A stretch of 64,000 nt of DNA, taken from the NCBI GenBank assembly GCA_015063885.1, contig SVTH01000003.1, positions 1 to 64,000 of the forward strand, in the 5' to 3' direction. The notes beneath the pieces are model-generated. The model searched no databases. It was not told the origin of the DNA and was given only the letters and a program-made list of their open reading frames with translations. The translations under genes were made by a program, and so were the position numbers. This document shows, one piece after another, positions 7,132-15,042 of this stretch; the first letter of the stretch is position 1, and the number at the start of each line of letters is the position of its first letter. This DNA comes from Oscillospiraceae bacterium (GTDB taxonomy: Bacteria > Bacillota > Clostridia > Oscillospirales > CAG-382).

Positions 7132-8706
7132 ATGACCCATTTTATGAACCTTCATCCCGCCCCCTTTGAAAAAGTGGCAAGGGGAGAAAAAGATATTGAA
7201 CTGCGCTTGCAGGACGAAAAGCGGAAAAGGATCCGTGTGGGAGACGTCATCGTCTTCCGCAAGACGGGCTCCCCCTTGGCTTATCTGTTTTGCGAAGTGA
7301 AGGCGTTGCATCCCTACCCCACCTTTGAGGAGCTGTTCGCCCACGTGGATCCCATGCGGTGCGGGTACGCCCCCGGGGAAAAGCTCACCATGGAGGGGTA
7401 TTACCCCAAGGAGAAGGAATTGCGCTACGGCGCTTTGGGGATCGAGATAGAGGTGAAAGCCCCTTCCTCCAAGGAGACCTCTTTGGACGGCGACGTGGGA
7501 GCCATCCTGGAAGCCGCATTGGAGGCCGCCATGCCCGACACCGCTGTGAAGACGGCCTTGGCATCCATGCCCGATACCCAAGGGGAGCTGGTCCTGGTAG
7601 CCATCGGAAAAGCCGCCTGGCAGATGGCTTTTGCGGCATACGAGGTGTTGGGAGAGAGGATCTCCCGAGGGATGGTCATCACCAAGCACGGGCACTCCAT
7701 GGGCAGGATCGGCAATCTGATCATCCGGGAGGCGGGACACCCCGTCCCCGACGGGCACACCTACGCCGCCACGGAGGAAGCCCTGGCCATGACGGAGAAC
7801 CTGACGGACAAAGATAGGGTGCTGTTTTTGATCTCCGGGGGCGGGTCGGCCTTGTTTGAAAAGCCGTTACTGCCTGCAAAAGAGATGGAGGAGATCACAC
7901 GGGCTCTGCTGGCCTGCGGGGCGGATATCACAGAGGTGAACACCCTGAGAAAGCGGTTTTCCGCGGTGAAGGGCGGAAAGTTTGCCCGCCACGTCTCCCC
8001 TGCCAAGGTGTTCTCGGTGATCCTTTCCGACGTGCTGGGGGATCCCATTGATATGATCGCCTCGGGGCCCGCTTACCCCGACAGCGCAACGGCGGCGGAA
8101 GCGGTTGCCATTGCGGAAAAATACGCTCTTCCCCTTTCCAAAGCGGCGTGGGATTTATTAAAGGAAGAAACGCCCAAGGAGCTTCCAGGGGTGGAGACCT
8201 TGGTGACGGGGTCCGTGAAAGTACTCTGCGAGGCGGCAGAAAAGGCATGTAAAGCGCTGGGCTACGAGACGGCGGTGCTCACCGACACGCTGAATTGTGA
8301 AGCAAAGGATGCGGGGGCAACGTTTGCCTCCCTGGCAATAGAGCACGCCGGAAAAGGAAAAAAAGCCTTTATCGCAGGGGGCGAGACGGTGGTGAAGCTG
8401 GTAGGCAACGGTCTTGGCGGCAGAAACCAGGAGATGGCGCTGGCCGCCGCTATTGGGATGGAAGGGCTGGAAAAGGTTGCCTTCTTCTCCCTGGGCTCCG
8501 ACGGTACCGACGGCCCCACGGATGCGGCGGGAGGGATTATCAACGGCAACACGGCGGAACTCATGAGAAGCCGAGGCCTTGACCCGAAAGCCGTTCTGGA
8601 GAACAACGACGCCTTCCACGGGTTGCTGGCCGCAGGCGGGCTGTTGTTCACCGGGCCTACGGGAACCAACGTGAACGACATTTCCGTTTTGTTGATTGGA
8701 GAGTAG
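7132..8706 (+). CDS. ASCH domain fused to glycerate 2-kinase (MOFRL family)
   Basis: A 524-residue two-domain protein. Residues about 1-105 form an ASCH domain (PUA-like RNA/nucleotide-binding fold): MNLHPAPFEKVARGEKDIELRL, then RIRVGDVIVF. Residues about 125-524 are a GckA/TtuD-type glycerate 2-kinase: GKAAWQMA, GMVITKHGHS, EAGHPVPD, ISGGGSALF, NTLRKRFSAVKGG, and the C-terminal MOFRL segment with GGRNQEMAL and GSDGTDGPTDAAGG. The kinase makes 2-phosphoglycerate from D-glycerate and ATP. The ATG at 7132 follows CAGGAGG. There is no stop or frameshift between the domains, and no other glycerate-pathway gene is near. The kinase assignment is firm; the role of the ASCH part is unknown. Confidence 0.88.
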   Translation: MTHFMNLHPAPFEKVARGEKDIELRLQDEKRKRIRVGDVIVFRKTGSPLAYLFCEVKALHPYPTFEELFAHVDPMRCGYAPGEKLTMEGYYPKEKELRYGALGIEIEVKAPSSKETSLDGDVGAILEAALEAAMPDTAVKTALASMPDTQGELVLVAIGKAAWQMAFAAYEVLGERISRGMVITKHGHSMGRIGNLIIREAGHPVPDGHTYAATEEALAMTENLTDKDRVLFLISGGGSALFEKPLLPAKEMEEITRALLACGADITEVNTLRKRFSAVKGGKFARHVSPAKVFSVILSDVLGDPIDMIASGPAYPDSATAAEAVAIAEKYALPLSKAAWDLLKEETPKELPGVETLVTGSVKVLCEAAEKACKALGYETAVLTDTLNCEAKDAGATFASLAIEHAGKGKKAFIAGGETVVKLVGNGLGGRNQEMALAAAIGMEGLEKVAFFSLGSDGTDGPTDAAGGIINGNTAELMRSRGLDPKAVLENNDAFHGLLAAGGLLFTGPTGTNVNDISVLLIGE

Positions 8707-8720
8707 AACCAAAGCTAACA

Positions 8721-8757
8721 AAAAGGACGGAGAAGAATCTCTGTCCTTTTGTCGTTT
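8721..8757 (+). terminator. Intrinsic terminator after the glycerate kinase fusion
   Basis: Stem AAAAGGACGGAG/CTCTGTCCTTTT (8721-8732, 8739-8750), six-base loop, T-rich tail. Confidence 0.88.
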
Positions 8758-8770
8758 CTCCCTTAAAGGA

Positions 8771-8827
8771 AAAGTTTTTGGGGAGGGAGTTTGAGGGAGG
8801 CACTTTTTTCAAAAAGGGCCTCCCTCA
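8771..8827 (-). repeat. Intergenic hairpin element, family H1
   Basis: An inverted repeat TGAGGGAGGC (8792-8801) / GCCTCCCTCA (8818-8827) with complementary T and A runs inside, flanked by a GAGGGAG and AAAAACTT-like tail. The minus strand matches the layout of the element at 22211-22268. It lies between convergent genes. Confidence 0.6.
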
Positions 8828-8842
8828 TAAAAAACGCTATCC

Positions 8843-9469
8843 TTATAAATACTTCTTCAACTGTTCTGCGACTTCAATGCCCAGTGCCTTATTGGCCTCC
8901 GGGGTGAAATGGCAGTAGTCCGCAAAGGCCTCCACGCCCCAATCCCACGTGAAGGCGGCAAGATCGTTCACAGGGATGCCGTTCTTCTCCGCGACCTTGC
9001 GTACCACGTCGTTGTAGCGGGCGATCTCGGTGTTGCTCCTGGGGTTCACCCCGCCGTCGTCGCCTAGATTCATGGGGGTGGTGGTAGCCATGACCACCTT
9101 GGCATTGGGGAACAGCTCACGGATGAGGAACAGGATCATCTCCAGATTCTTCTCGTATTCCGCCTCGCTTGTGAGGGGGACCGGGTAGCGGTTCCAATGA
9201 GCGATGTCCCAATGACCGCAGTTAAACTGCACCAGATCCACCTTCTCGGGACGGTCGAACATATTCTTCCAGCCGTTGAGGCAGGAAATGACGTACTGGG
9301 TGTTGCGGCAGTTGTCCTCCACCCAGAAGACCTCTGCAAAATCCCCGAGAGCCTCCTTGGCGGAGGCACAGTACCCCATGCGGATGGAATCTCCGATGAG
9401 GAAGATATTTGGCCGTCTGTCGCTGCAATAAAAGCCTGTGGGAAGCATGCCTTCTTCGTGGTAGCTCAT
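8843..9469 (-). CDS. SGNH/GDSL-family hydrolase
   Basis: A 208-residue protein of the SGNH hydrolase fold. Block I with the nucleophile is IFLIGDSIRMG near residues 22-32. A middle block is VQFNCGHWDIAHW. Block V with Asp and His is DYCHFTPEANKALG near the C-terminus. There is no signal peptide, so it acts inside the cell, probably as a deacylase or esterase on a carbohydrate or lipid ester. The start at 9469 (MSYHEEG) is chosen because AAGGAG lies inside the codons of the longer GTG-started form. A terminator separates it from ftsZ upstream, so it should have its own promoter, but I cannot point to a clear one. Confidence 0.82.
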   Translation of the reverse strand: MSYHEEGMLPTGFYCSDRRPNIFLIGDSIRMGYCASAKEALGDFAEVFWVEDNCRNTQYVISCLNGWKNMFDRPEKVDLVQFNCGHWDIAHWNRYPVPLTSEAEYEKNLEMILFLIRELFPNAKVVMATTTPMNLGDDGGVNPRSNTEIARYNDVVRKVAEKNGIPVNDLAAFTWDWGVEAFADYCHFTPEANKALGIEVAEQLKKYL

Positions 9470-9507
9470 GGGGATCTCCTTCACTTTCGTTACAATAGAT
9501 TCAAAGG

Positions 9508-9536
9508 AAAAGAGCGGTTACAAGCACCGCTCTTTT
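9508..9536 (-). terminator. Terminator of ftsZ (symmetric hairpin)
   Basis: AAAAGAGCGGT (9508-9518) pairs with ACCGCTCTTTT (9526-9536). Both strands have a T-run, but only ftsZ on the minus strand reads into it. Confidence 0.88.
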
Positions 9537-9550
9537 TGTGTATGGAAGAA

Positions 9551-10636
9551 TTACTTTCTGCCGCGGTTGAGCATCTCGATGATGTCCTTGATATCGGAAT
9601 CCTCGGTGACGTCTGCAGCGGACTCGATGGTCTTGCTGCTCTCTGCTGCAGCCATGGTGCGCTTCTTGTCTGCGGCCTTCTTGTTTGCCTCGAAGCCGGT
9701 AGCCACCAGGGTGATCTTCATCTCATCCTCCAGAGCGGGATCCAAAGCCGCACCGAAGATGATGGTTGCATCGGGCTGAGCCTCGCCGGTGATCATAGCA
9801 ACGGCGTTGTCGATCTCGTCCAGGCCGATATCGGGAGAAGCGGTGATGTTGACCACGATGCCCTTTGCACCGCTGATGTTGGTCTCCAGCAAGGGAGAGG
9901 ACATAGCCATCTTGGCCGCCATCTCTGCCTTGTCCTTGCCCTTTGCGGAGCCTACGCCCATGTGAGCCAGGCCTGCGTTTGCCATAACAGCGCAAACGTC
10001 AGCGAAGTCCAGGTTGATGATACCTTCCACGGTGATCAGCTCGCAGATGCTGCGAACACCCTTCAGCAGAACGTCGTCTGCTTCCGCAAATGCGTTCAGG
10101 AAGGTGATCTTCTTGTCGGTGAGGAGCTTCAGACGCTCGTTGGGGATCACGATCAAGCTGTCTACGATCTCAGCCAGCTTCTCGATACCCATCTCGGCCT
10201 GAGCCATTCTCTTGCCGCCCTCGAAAACGAAGGGCTTGGTTACGATGGCAACGGTGAGGATGTCCATCTCCTTTGCCACTCTTGCAACGATGGGAGCCGC
10301 GCCGGTACCGGTGCCGCCGCCCATACCTGCGGTAATGAACACCATATCTGCACCCTTCAGTGCATCCTTGATCAGGTCGATAGATTCGTCAGCAGCCTTT
10401 TCGCCCACTTCGGGATTGCTGCCTGCACCCTTGCCTTTGGTGATCTTCTCGCCGATCTCGATCTTGGTAGGAGCGCTGGATTTGAAGAGCACCTGGGAGT
10501 CGGTATTGATGTTGATGAAATCAACATCGGAAGAGTCAAAGGAAGCGATCATGCGGTTGACTGCGTTGCCGCCACCGCCGCCCACACCGACGACCTTGAT
10601 CACGACGGCATTGGGATTCGTGCTAAGACTTGACAT
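9551..10636 (-). CDS. ftsZ: Cell division protein FtsZ
   Basis: A 361-residue tubulin-like GTPase that forms the division ring. It has [15 protein letters not shown] (about 15-29), the GGGTGTG phosphate loop at 106-112, and the T7 synergy loop NLDFAD near 208. The C-terminal linker is short, and the protein ends in a divergent conserved peptide, [14 protein letters not shown]. It is the last gene of the division cluster but has its own promoter at 10680-10708, separated from ftsQ by 135 bases. GGAGG precedes the ATG. No ftsA lies beside it, so membrane attachment probably depends on another anchor such as SepF encoded elsewhere (inference). Confidence 0.98.
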   Translation of the reverse strand: MSSLSTNPNAVVIKVVGVGGGGGNAVNRMIASFDSSDVDFININTDSQVLFKSSAPTKIEIGEKITKGKGAGSNPEVGEKAADESIDLIKDALKGADMVFITAGMGGGTGTGAAPIVARVAKEMDILTVAIVTKPFVFEGGKRMAQAEMGIEKLAEIVDSLIVIPNERLKLLTDKKITFLNAFAEADDVLLKGVRSICELITVEGIINLDFADVCAVMANAGLAHMGVGSAKGKDKAEMAAKMAMSSPLLETNISGAKGIVVNITASPDIGLDEIDNAVAMITGEAQPDATIIFGAALDPALEDEMKITLVATGFEANKKAADKKRTMAAAESSKTIESAADVTEDSDIKDIIEMLNRGRK

Positions 10637-10679
10637 AAATTGATCCTCCGAAAACTTTATATACTTTTTTACATTTACT

Positions 10680-10708
10680 ATAATAACCTTTTTTATTCAA
10701 TTTTGCAA
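10680..10708 (-). promoter_or_regulatory. Sigma-A promoter of ftsZ
   Basis: Minus strand TTGCAA (10703-10708), 17 bases, TATTAT (10680-10685). The surrounding 10637-10771 spacer is AT-rich and has no other feature. Confidence 0.8.
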
Positions 10709-10771
10709 GAGCTTTTTGCGTTTTTCTTGCAAAAAATGCTGACTTTTTTCGACAAAAAGGGCAAAAAAGGG

Positions 10772-11587
10772 TCATTCTGCGGGAGTTTCCTCCTGCTCGT
10801 CCAGACGGACGGCGGCTTCCCTGTGATCCGCCAAGTTGATATACCCCGTATCCGTGGGCTTCAGCTTCTCCAAAATGCCCACCAGGAAGCGGATCTTGAT
10901 ATCCATATTATCGATATCCGCCAGGTACACGGTGAAGCGGTCGGCGTAATTGATGGTGATGTCGAAGCGGCTGACCATGTTGATCTCCCGCACGTGCTTC
11001 ATCACCCCGTTTTCCGAAAGGGCGGTGTACAGCTCCTTCAGATCGTCGGCGGTACGGGTGTCCGCAAAGGAAACGCTCTCCCCCACCAGGCAACGCTCTA
11101 CGGCGCCTGTGGAAAGGCGGGTAACCCCTGCGGTGATCTCGCCGCCCCCGATCCTGCCGAGGACACGGAGATCCCCGGAAAGCAGGTAGGCGTCCTCTCC
11201 CAGCACCAACGTCATCTCCGCCCGCCGCTCGCTGACGGTGACGGTGACCACGTTGGGCAGGGTGCGGGTGATCTCCACCTCGCCGATGTAAGGCAGGGCC
11301 TTGCGCAAGGCGTCCCCCACCTCTTGGGCACGGAAGGAAAAGAGGTTATCTCCAAGAGAAACGGAAAGGTGCTCAAGGATCTGCCCCTCGGTGTAGATCT
11401 CGTTGTTCTCCACACGGATCTCCGCAACACGGAAGAACACGAAGAAGCACACCACCAAAAATACCAGGGTGACGCAAAGGAACAGCGTCAGATAAAACAC
11501 CGATCTGCGGCGGCGCTTTTTGTCCTGCTGACTGCGCAGGGCGTCCATATTGGCGTTGCTTCGCACAAACCTGCGTTGCTCTTCCAT
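10772..11587 (-). CDS. ftsQ: Cell division protein FtsQ/DivIB
   Basis: A 271-residue bitopic divisome protein. A basic cytoplasmic N-terminus (KKRRRR) leads to one membrane helix at about 29-51, then a POTRA domain (about 52-122, VAEIRVENNEIYTEGQIL and ALPYIGEVEITRTLPN) and a beta domain. It links the FtsL/DivIC coiled coils to the septal synthases. It follows murG by 30 bases in the same operon. Its end is 135 bases from ftsZ, which has a separate promoter. Confidence 0.92.
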   Translation of the reverse strand: MEEQRRFVRSNANMDALRSQQDKKRRRRSVFYLTLFLCVTLVFLVVCFFVFFRVAEIRVENNEIYTEGQILEHLSVSLGDNLFSFRAQEVGDALRKALPYIGEVEITRTLPNVVTVTVSERRAEMTLVLGEDAYLLSGDLRVLGRIGGGEITAGVTRLSTGAVERCLVGESVSFADTRTADDLKELYTALSENGVMKHVREINMVSRFDITINYADRFTVYLADIDNMDIKIRFLVGILEKLKPTDTGYINLADHREAAVRLDEQEETPAE

Positions 11588-11617
11588 GGGGTGTCTCCTT
11601 TCCCGAGGGATACGGCT

Positions 11618-12736
11618 TTATTCCTCCGCCAGGCGGATGACCTCGGCGGCGATACGGTCGGCGGAATCGGGAGCGGCAAAGTTGCGGATGCCGTCCTCGA
11701 TGCGCTTCCGTTTGTTTTCGTTTTCCAACAGGTCTTCCACGGCCTTCTTCAGAAGGGCGCTGTCCAGCTCAGACTCGCGGAATACCACGGCGGCGCCTGC
11801 GTCTGCCAGCAGGCGGGCGTTTTTGTACTGGTGATCCTCCGCCACGTGGGGGCTGGGGATCAGAATGGCGGCTTTGCCCCGCACCGCAAGCTCTGCCAAG
11901 GTCATGGCACCTGCACGGCAGATGATCAGATCCGCCGCCGCCTGGCGGTAGGGCATATCGTAGAAATATTCGGCAATGGTGAGGTTTTCCCGTTTGTCCA
12001 GCCCGTTCTCCTTTGCCAGGGCGGAGAAATGGGCGAATTCCACTCTGCCCACGGCGTGATCGTGGCGGATCCCCGCGGGAACGGTGTACTGCTCCATCAG
12101 ATCGAAGCAAAGCTCGTTCACCCGCTTGGCGCCCATACTGCCGCCGAAGGACAGGATATACAGCTCATCCTCCCCGATGCCCAGCTTTTCTCTGGCTTCG
12201 GCACGGGTGATGTGGTCCACGTGGATGGGGTTGCCGGTGAGCATCAGCTTTTCCCACGCCTCACGGGGGAAATATTTCTCGCTTCCCTCGAAGCTGATGC
12301 AAACCACGTTGGCCAGCTTGGAAAGCTTCTTGGTGGTCACCCCCGGGAAGGTGTTCTGCTCGTGGATCAGGCAGGGAATGCCCAGCTTGGACGCCGCCTT
12401 CACCGTGGGCCAGCTGACGTAACCGCCGGTACCCACCACCACGTCGGGCTTGCGTTCCTTCAGGATCTTCTTCGCCTGGCGGACGGAGGAGACGGCCTTG
12501 TACAGGGCCTTGCAGTTTTCTTTTAAGCCTTTGAAATTCAGCTTCCTGCGGAAGCCCTGCACCTCGACGAAATCGATCTCGTAGCCCGCCTTGGGGACCA
12601 GGGTGCTCTCGATGCCCCGCTTGGTGCCTACGAAGGAGATCTCTGCCCGGGGCTCCTGCTTTTTGATGGCTTTCGCTATATTCAACGCGGGGTTGACGTG
12701 TCCGCCGGTACCGCCGCCGCTCAAAACGACTTTCAT
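11618..12736 (-). CDS. murG: MurG, lipid II-forming GlcNAc transferase
   Basis: A 372-residue GT28 glycosyltransferase that adds GlcNAc to lipid I on the inner membrane face. Motifs: VVLSGGGTGGHVNPALNIA at the N-terminus, the acceptor-side segment HEQNTFPGVTTKKLSK, LSFGGSMGAKRVNEL and CRAGAMTLAELAVRGKAAILIPSP with the nucleotide-sugar site. The ATG at 12736 is preferred because AAAGGA abuts the earlier ATG at 12748. It sits 20 bases after ftsW. Confidence 0.96.
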   Translation of the reverse strand: MKVVLSGGGTGGHVNPALNIAKAIKKQEPRAEISFVGTKRGIESTLVPKAGYEIDFVEVQGFRRKLNFKGLKENCKALYKAVSSVRQAKKILKERKPDVVVGTGGYVSWPTVKAASKLGIPCLIHEQNTFPGVTTKKLSKLANVVCISFEGSEKYFPREAWEKLMLTGNPIHVDHITRAEAREKLGIGEDELYILSFGGSMGAKRVNELCFDLMEQYTVPAGIRHDHAVGRVEFAHFSALAKENGLDKRENLTIAEYFYDMPYRQAAADLIICRAGAMTLAELAVRGKAAILIPSPHVAEDHQYKNARLLADAGAAVVFRESELDSALLKKAVEDLLENENKRKRIEDGIRNFAAPDSADRIAAEVIRLAEE

Positions 12737-12755
12737 AGTGACTTTCATTCCTTTG

Positions 12756-13982
12756 TTAAGCTTTTTCGGTATAGGAATAACGGGAAACTGCCAGCACCAG
12801 GCCCATCTCGCAAAGGAGGATGATGAGAGAGGTACCGCCGTAACTGAAGAAGGGCAGGCTGATACCCGTACTGGGGATGGTGTTGGTGACCACGCAGATG
12901 TTCAAGATCACCTGGATGATCACGTGGGCGATGATGCCCATGACCAAGAGAGAAGAGAATTTATCCTGGGAGTGGGTGGCGATGTGGAAGCCCCTCCAGG
13001 CAAAGGCGGCGAAGAGACCGATGATCAGCACGGCGCCGAAGAAGCCCATCTCCTCGCAGATGATGGCAAAAATGTAATCGTTGTAAGGCTCGGGGAGATA
13101 CCCGTGCTTTTGGTTGCTCTGCCCCAGGCCCAAGCCCCAGAACCCGCCGGAGCTGATGGCGTAGAGAGATTGGGCAGGCTGCCAGCCCTTACCGCCGGAG
13201 GCGTTGGACATGAAGGAGAAGGGATCCTCCCATACGTCCAAGCGGGTGAGGGCGTGGGGAACCACCTTTGCGATGATCTCCCGTCCCCACATGATCAAGG
13301 ACGCGCCTGCGGCAACGATGGCGGCACCTACGGCACCCAGGAATTTGGCGCCGGTGCCTCCCAGCCACATCATCACGTAGACGATGATACAGCAGATGAT
13401 GGTGGCGGACAAATGGCTTTGGAGAAGGGTGGTGGAAACTGCCATCAGCAGGTAGGCGCCGAAGGGCAGTACGCCGTATCGGAAGGTATGCATACGGTCT
13501 CGGTTCCGCACCACGTGGGTGGCGCACACCAGCACCAGGGCGAATTTCAGGAACTCGGAGGGCTGGAACTGGATGCCGCCGATGGTGAGCCAACGGGTAG
13601 CGCCGTTGTAGTTTTCACCGATGAAGCGCACCACGGCGTTCATGGCGATGGCCACCAGGAAGATGGGGTAGGCCGCCTTCCGCAGGAAGCCCAGTGCCAA
13701 GGGACCGCAGGCGGCGATGGCCGCCATGGCGGAGACACCCAGCAGAACGTACATCAGCTGGGGACGGGCCAGGGCGTAGGAGTCGCCGTAACGGTTGGCG
13801 GAATGGGCGTAGGAGGCGGAGAACACGGCGATGGAGCCGATACACACCAACAGCAACACGATGATCAAAAAGGGGCGGTCCATTTCACCCAGGAAACGGG
13901 TCACGGTGCCCGGCATTTGGCGGACGGTGAGCTCCCGCTTCGCTTTGGAACGGGGGACGGGGGTATTGGTTTCCGTTTTCAT
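12756..13982 (-). CDS. ftsW: FtsW/SpoVE-type SEDS peptidoglycan polymerase
   Basis: A 408-residue polytopic SEDS protein with about ten membrane helices. It polymerises lipid II with a class B penicillin-binding partner, here most likely the transpeptidase encoded two genes upstream. Recognisable parts are the N-terminal DRPFLIIVLLLVCIGSIAVFSAS, GATRWLTIGGIQFQPSEFLKFALV, and the C-terminal STGISLPFFSYGGTSLI. Place between mraY and murG marks it as FtsW or its sporulation form SpoVE; sequence alone does not separate the two. Confidence 0.93.
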   Translation of the reverse strand: MKTETNTPVPRSKAKRELTVRQMPGTVTRFLGEMDRPFLIIVLLLVCIGSIAVFSASYAHSANRYGDSYALARPQLMYVLLGVSAMAAIAACGPLALGFLRKAAYPIFLVAIAMNAVVRFIGENYNGATRWLTIGGIQFQPSEFLKFALVLVCATHVVRNRDRMHTFRYGVLPFGAYLLMAVSTTLLQSHLSATIICCIIVYVMMWLGGTGAKFLGAVGAAIVAAGASLIMWGREIIAKVVPHALTRLDVWEDPFSFMSNASGGKGWQPAQSLYAISSGGFWGLGLGQSNQKHGYLPEPYNDYIFAIICEEMGFFGAVLIIGLFAAFAWRGFHIATHSQDKFSSLLVMGIIAHVIIQVILNICVVTNTIPSTGISLPFFSYGGTSLIILLCEMGLVLAVSRYSYTEKA

Positions 13983-14018
13983 GGGAAGAGCCTCCTTTCC
14001 GTGAGGATCGATGGGAAG

Positions 14019-15005
14019 TTACGCCAGGAGCCAATAGGTCAGCCCGCAGCTCAAGGCGGTGACGAAGGAGAAGGTGAACACCACTCTCACCTCGCTCCAC
14101 TTACACATTTCGAAGTGGTGGTGAATGGGTGCCATTTTGAAGATACGCTTGCCCGTCAGCTTGAAGCACAGGACCTGGAGCATGACGGAAACGCCCTCCA
14201 GGATCCAGATGAGACACAGGGGAAGCAACAGCAGCTCCGCATCTGCGGTGAAGGCCAAAGCAACGGTGAAGCCCCCCAGGAACAGAGAGCCCGTATCTCC
14301 CATAAAGATCTTTGCGGGGTGGAAGTTGAAGACCAAAAAGCCCAACAGTCCTCCCGCCAAGGAGGCGGCGAGAGCGGTGATGCCCCCGTCCTGCCAAAGC
14401 AGGGCGCCTGCGCAGATGAAGAACACGCACTGGATCAGGGAAACGCTCCCCGCCAGGCCGTCGATGCCGTCGGTGAGGTTGGCGCAGTTGATCACGTAGA
14501 CGATCACCAGCACCATGATGGGATAGTAGAACCAGGAAAGCTCCAGGCTCTCCAGCCCGAAGAGGCCGTACAGCTTTACCGCCGTGCCTGCGCCGCAAAC
14601 CAGGGCGCGGTATGCCAGAAAACCTGCGGCGGTGAGGATCTGCAACGCCATTTTCTGCTTTGCGGTGAGACCCTTGTTGCGCTTTTTGAACAGCTTTACG
14701 TAGTCGTCGATGAAGCCCGTCAGACAGGAGCAAAGAGCAAGGATGGCAATGCCGCCCCAGGCGGGATCCGCACCCTCCCCTGCCGTCAGCGCCCAGACGA
14801 TGAAGGCCGCCAGGGTGGACAGGACGAAGAACAAGCCGCCCAGCACGGGGGTGCCCTCCTTACATTTGTGCCAGGAGGGGCCGATCTCCAAGATCTTCTG
14901 CCCCAATTTCACCTTGCGGAGAACGGGGATGAAGATCTTCAAAAGAAGGGCGGAAAGCAGGAAGGAGCCTGCCAGGGGAAAAAGGATACGGTAGAGAATT
15001 TCCAT
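14019..15005 (-). CDS. mraY: MraY, phospho-MurNAc-pentapeptide translocase
   Basis: A 328-residue integral membrane enzyme that makes lipid I from UDP-MurNAc-pentapeptide and undecaprenyl phosphate. It has the catalytic Asp pair in FIDDYVKLFKKRNKGL, the NLTDGIDGLAG motif, the MGDTGSLFLGG motif and the APIHHHFE loop near the C-terminus. Ten membrane segments are expected and visible as hydrophobic stretches. It lies between the penicillin-binding protein and ftsW; no murF or murD is present on either side, unlike most clusters. Confidence 0.97.
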   Translation of the reverse strand: MEILYRILFPLAGSFLLSALLLKIFIPVLRKVKLGQKILEIGPSWHKCKEGTPVLGGLFFVLSTLAAFIVWALTAGEGADPAWGGIAILALCSCLTGFIDDYVKLFKKRNKGLTAKQKMALQILTAAGFLAYRALVCGAGTAVKLYGLFGLESLELSWFYYPIMVLVIVYVINCANLTDGIDGLAGSVSLIQCVFFICAGALLWQDGGITALAASLAGGLLGFLVFNFHPAKIFMGDTGSLFLGGFTVALAFTADAELLLLPLCLIWILEGVSVMLQVLCFKLTGKRIFKMAPIHHHFEMCKWSEVRVVFTFSFVTALSCGLTYWLLA

Positions 15006-15042
15006 GTTCTTCTGTATTTCCTTTGAAATATTTTCGTAAAGA

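Noticed and set aside
5875..7758. A 627-codon open frame on the minus strand across the surface protein and kinase genes
   Set aside because: Shadow frame caused by GC-biased third positions; the plus-strand genes have signal peptide, conserved motifs, promoters and ribosome sites.
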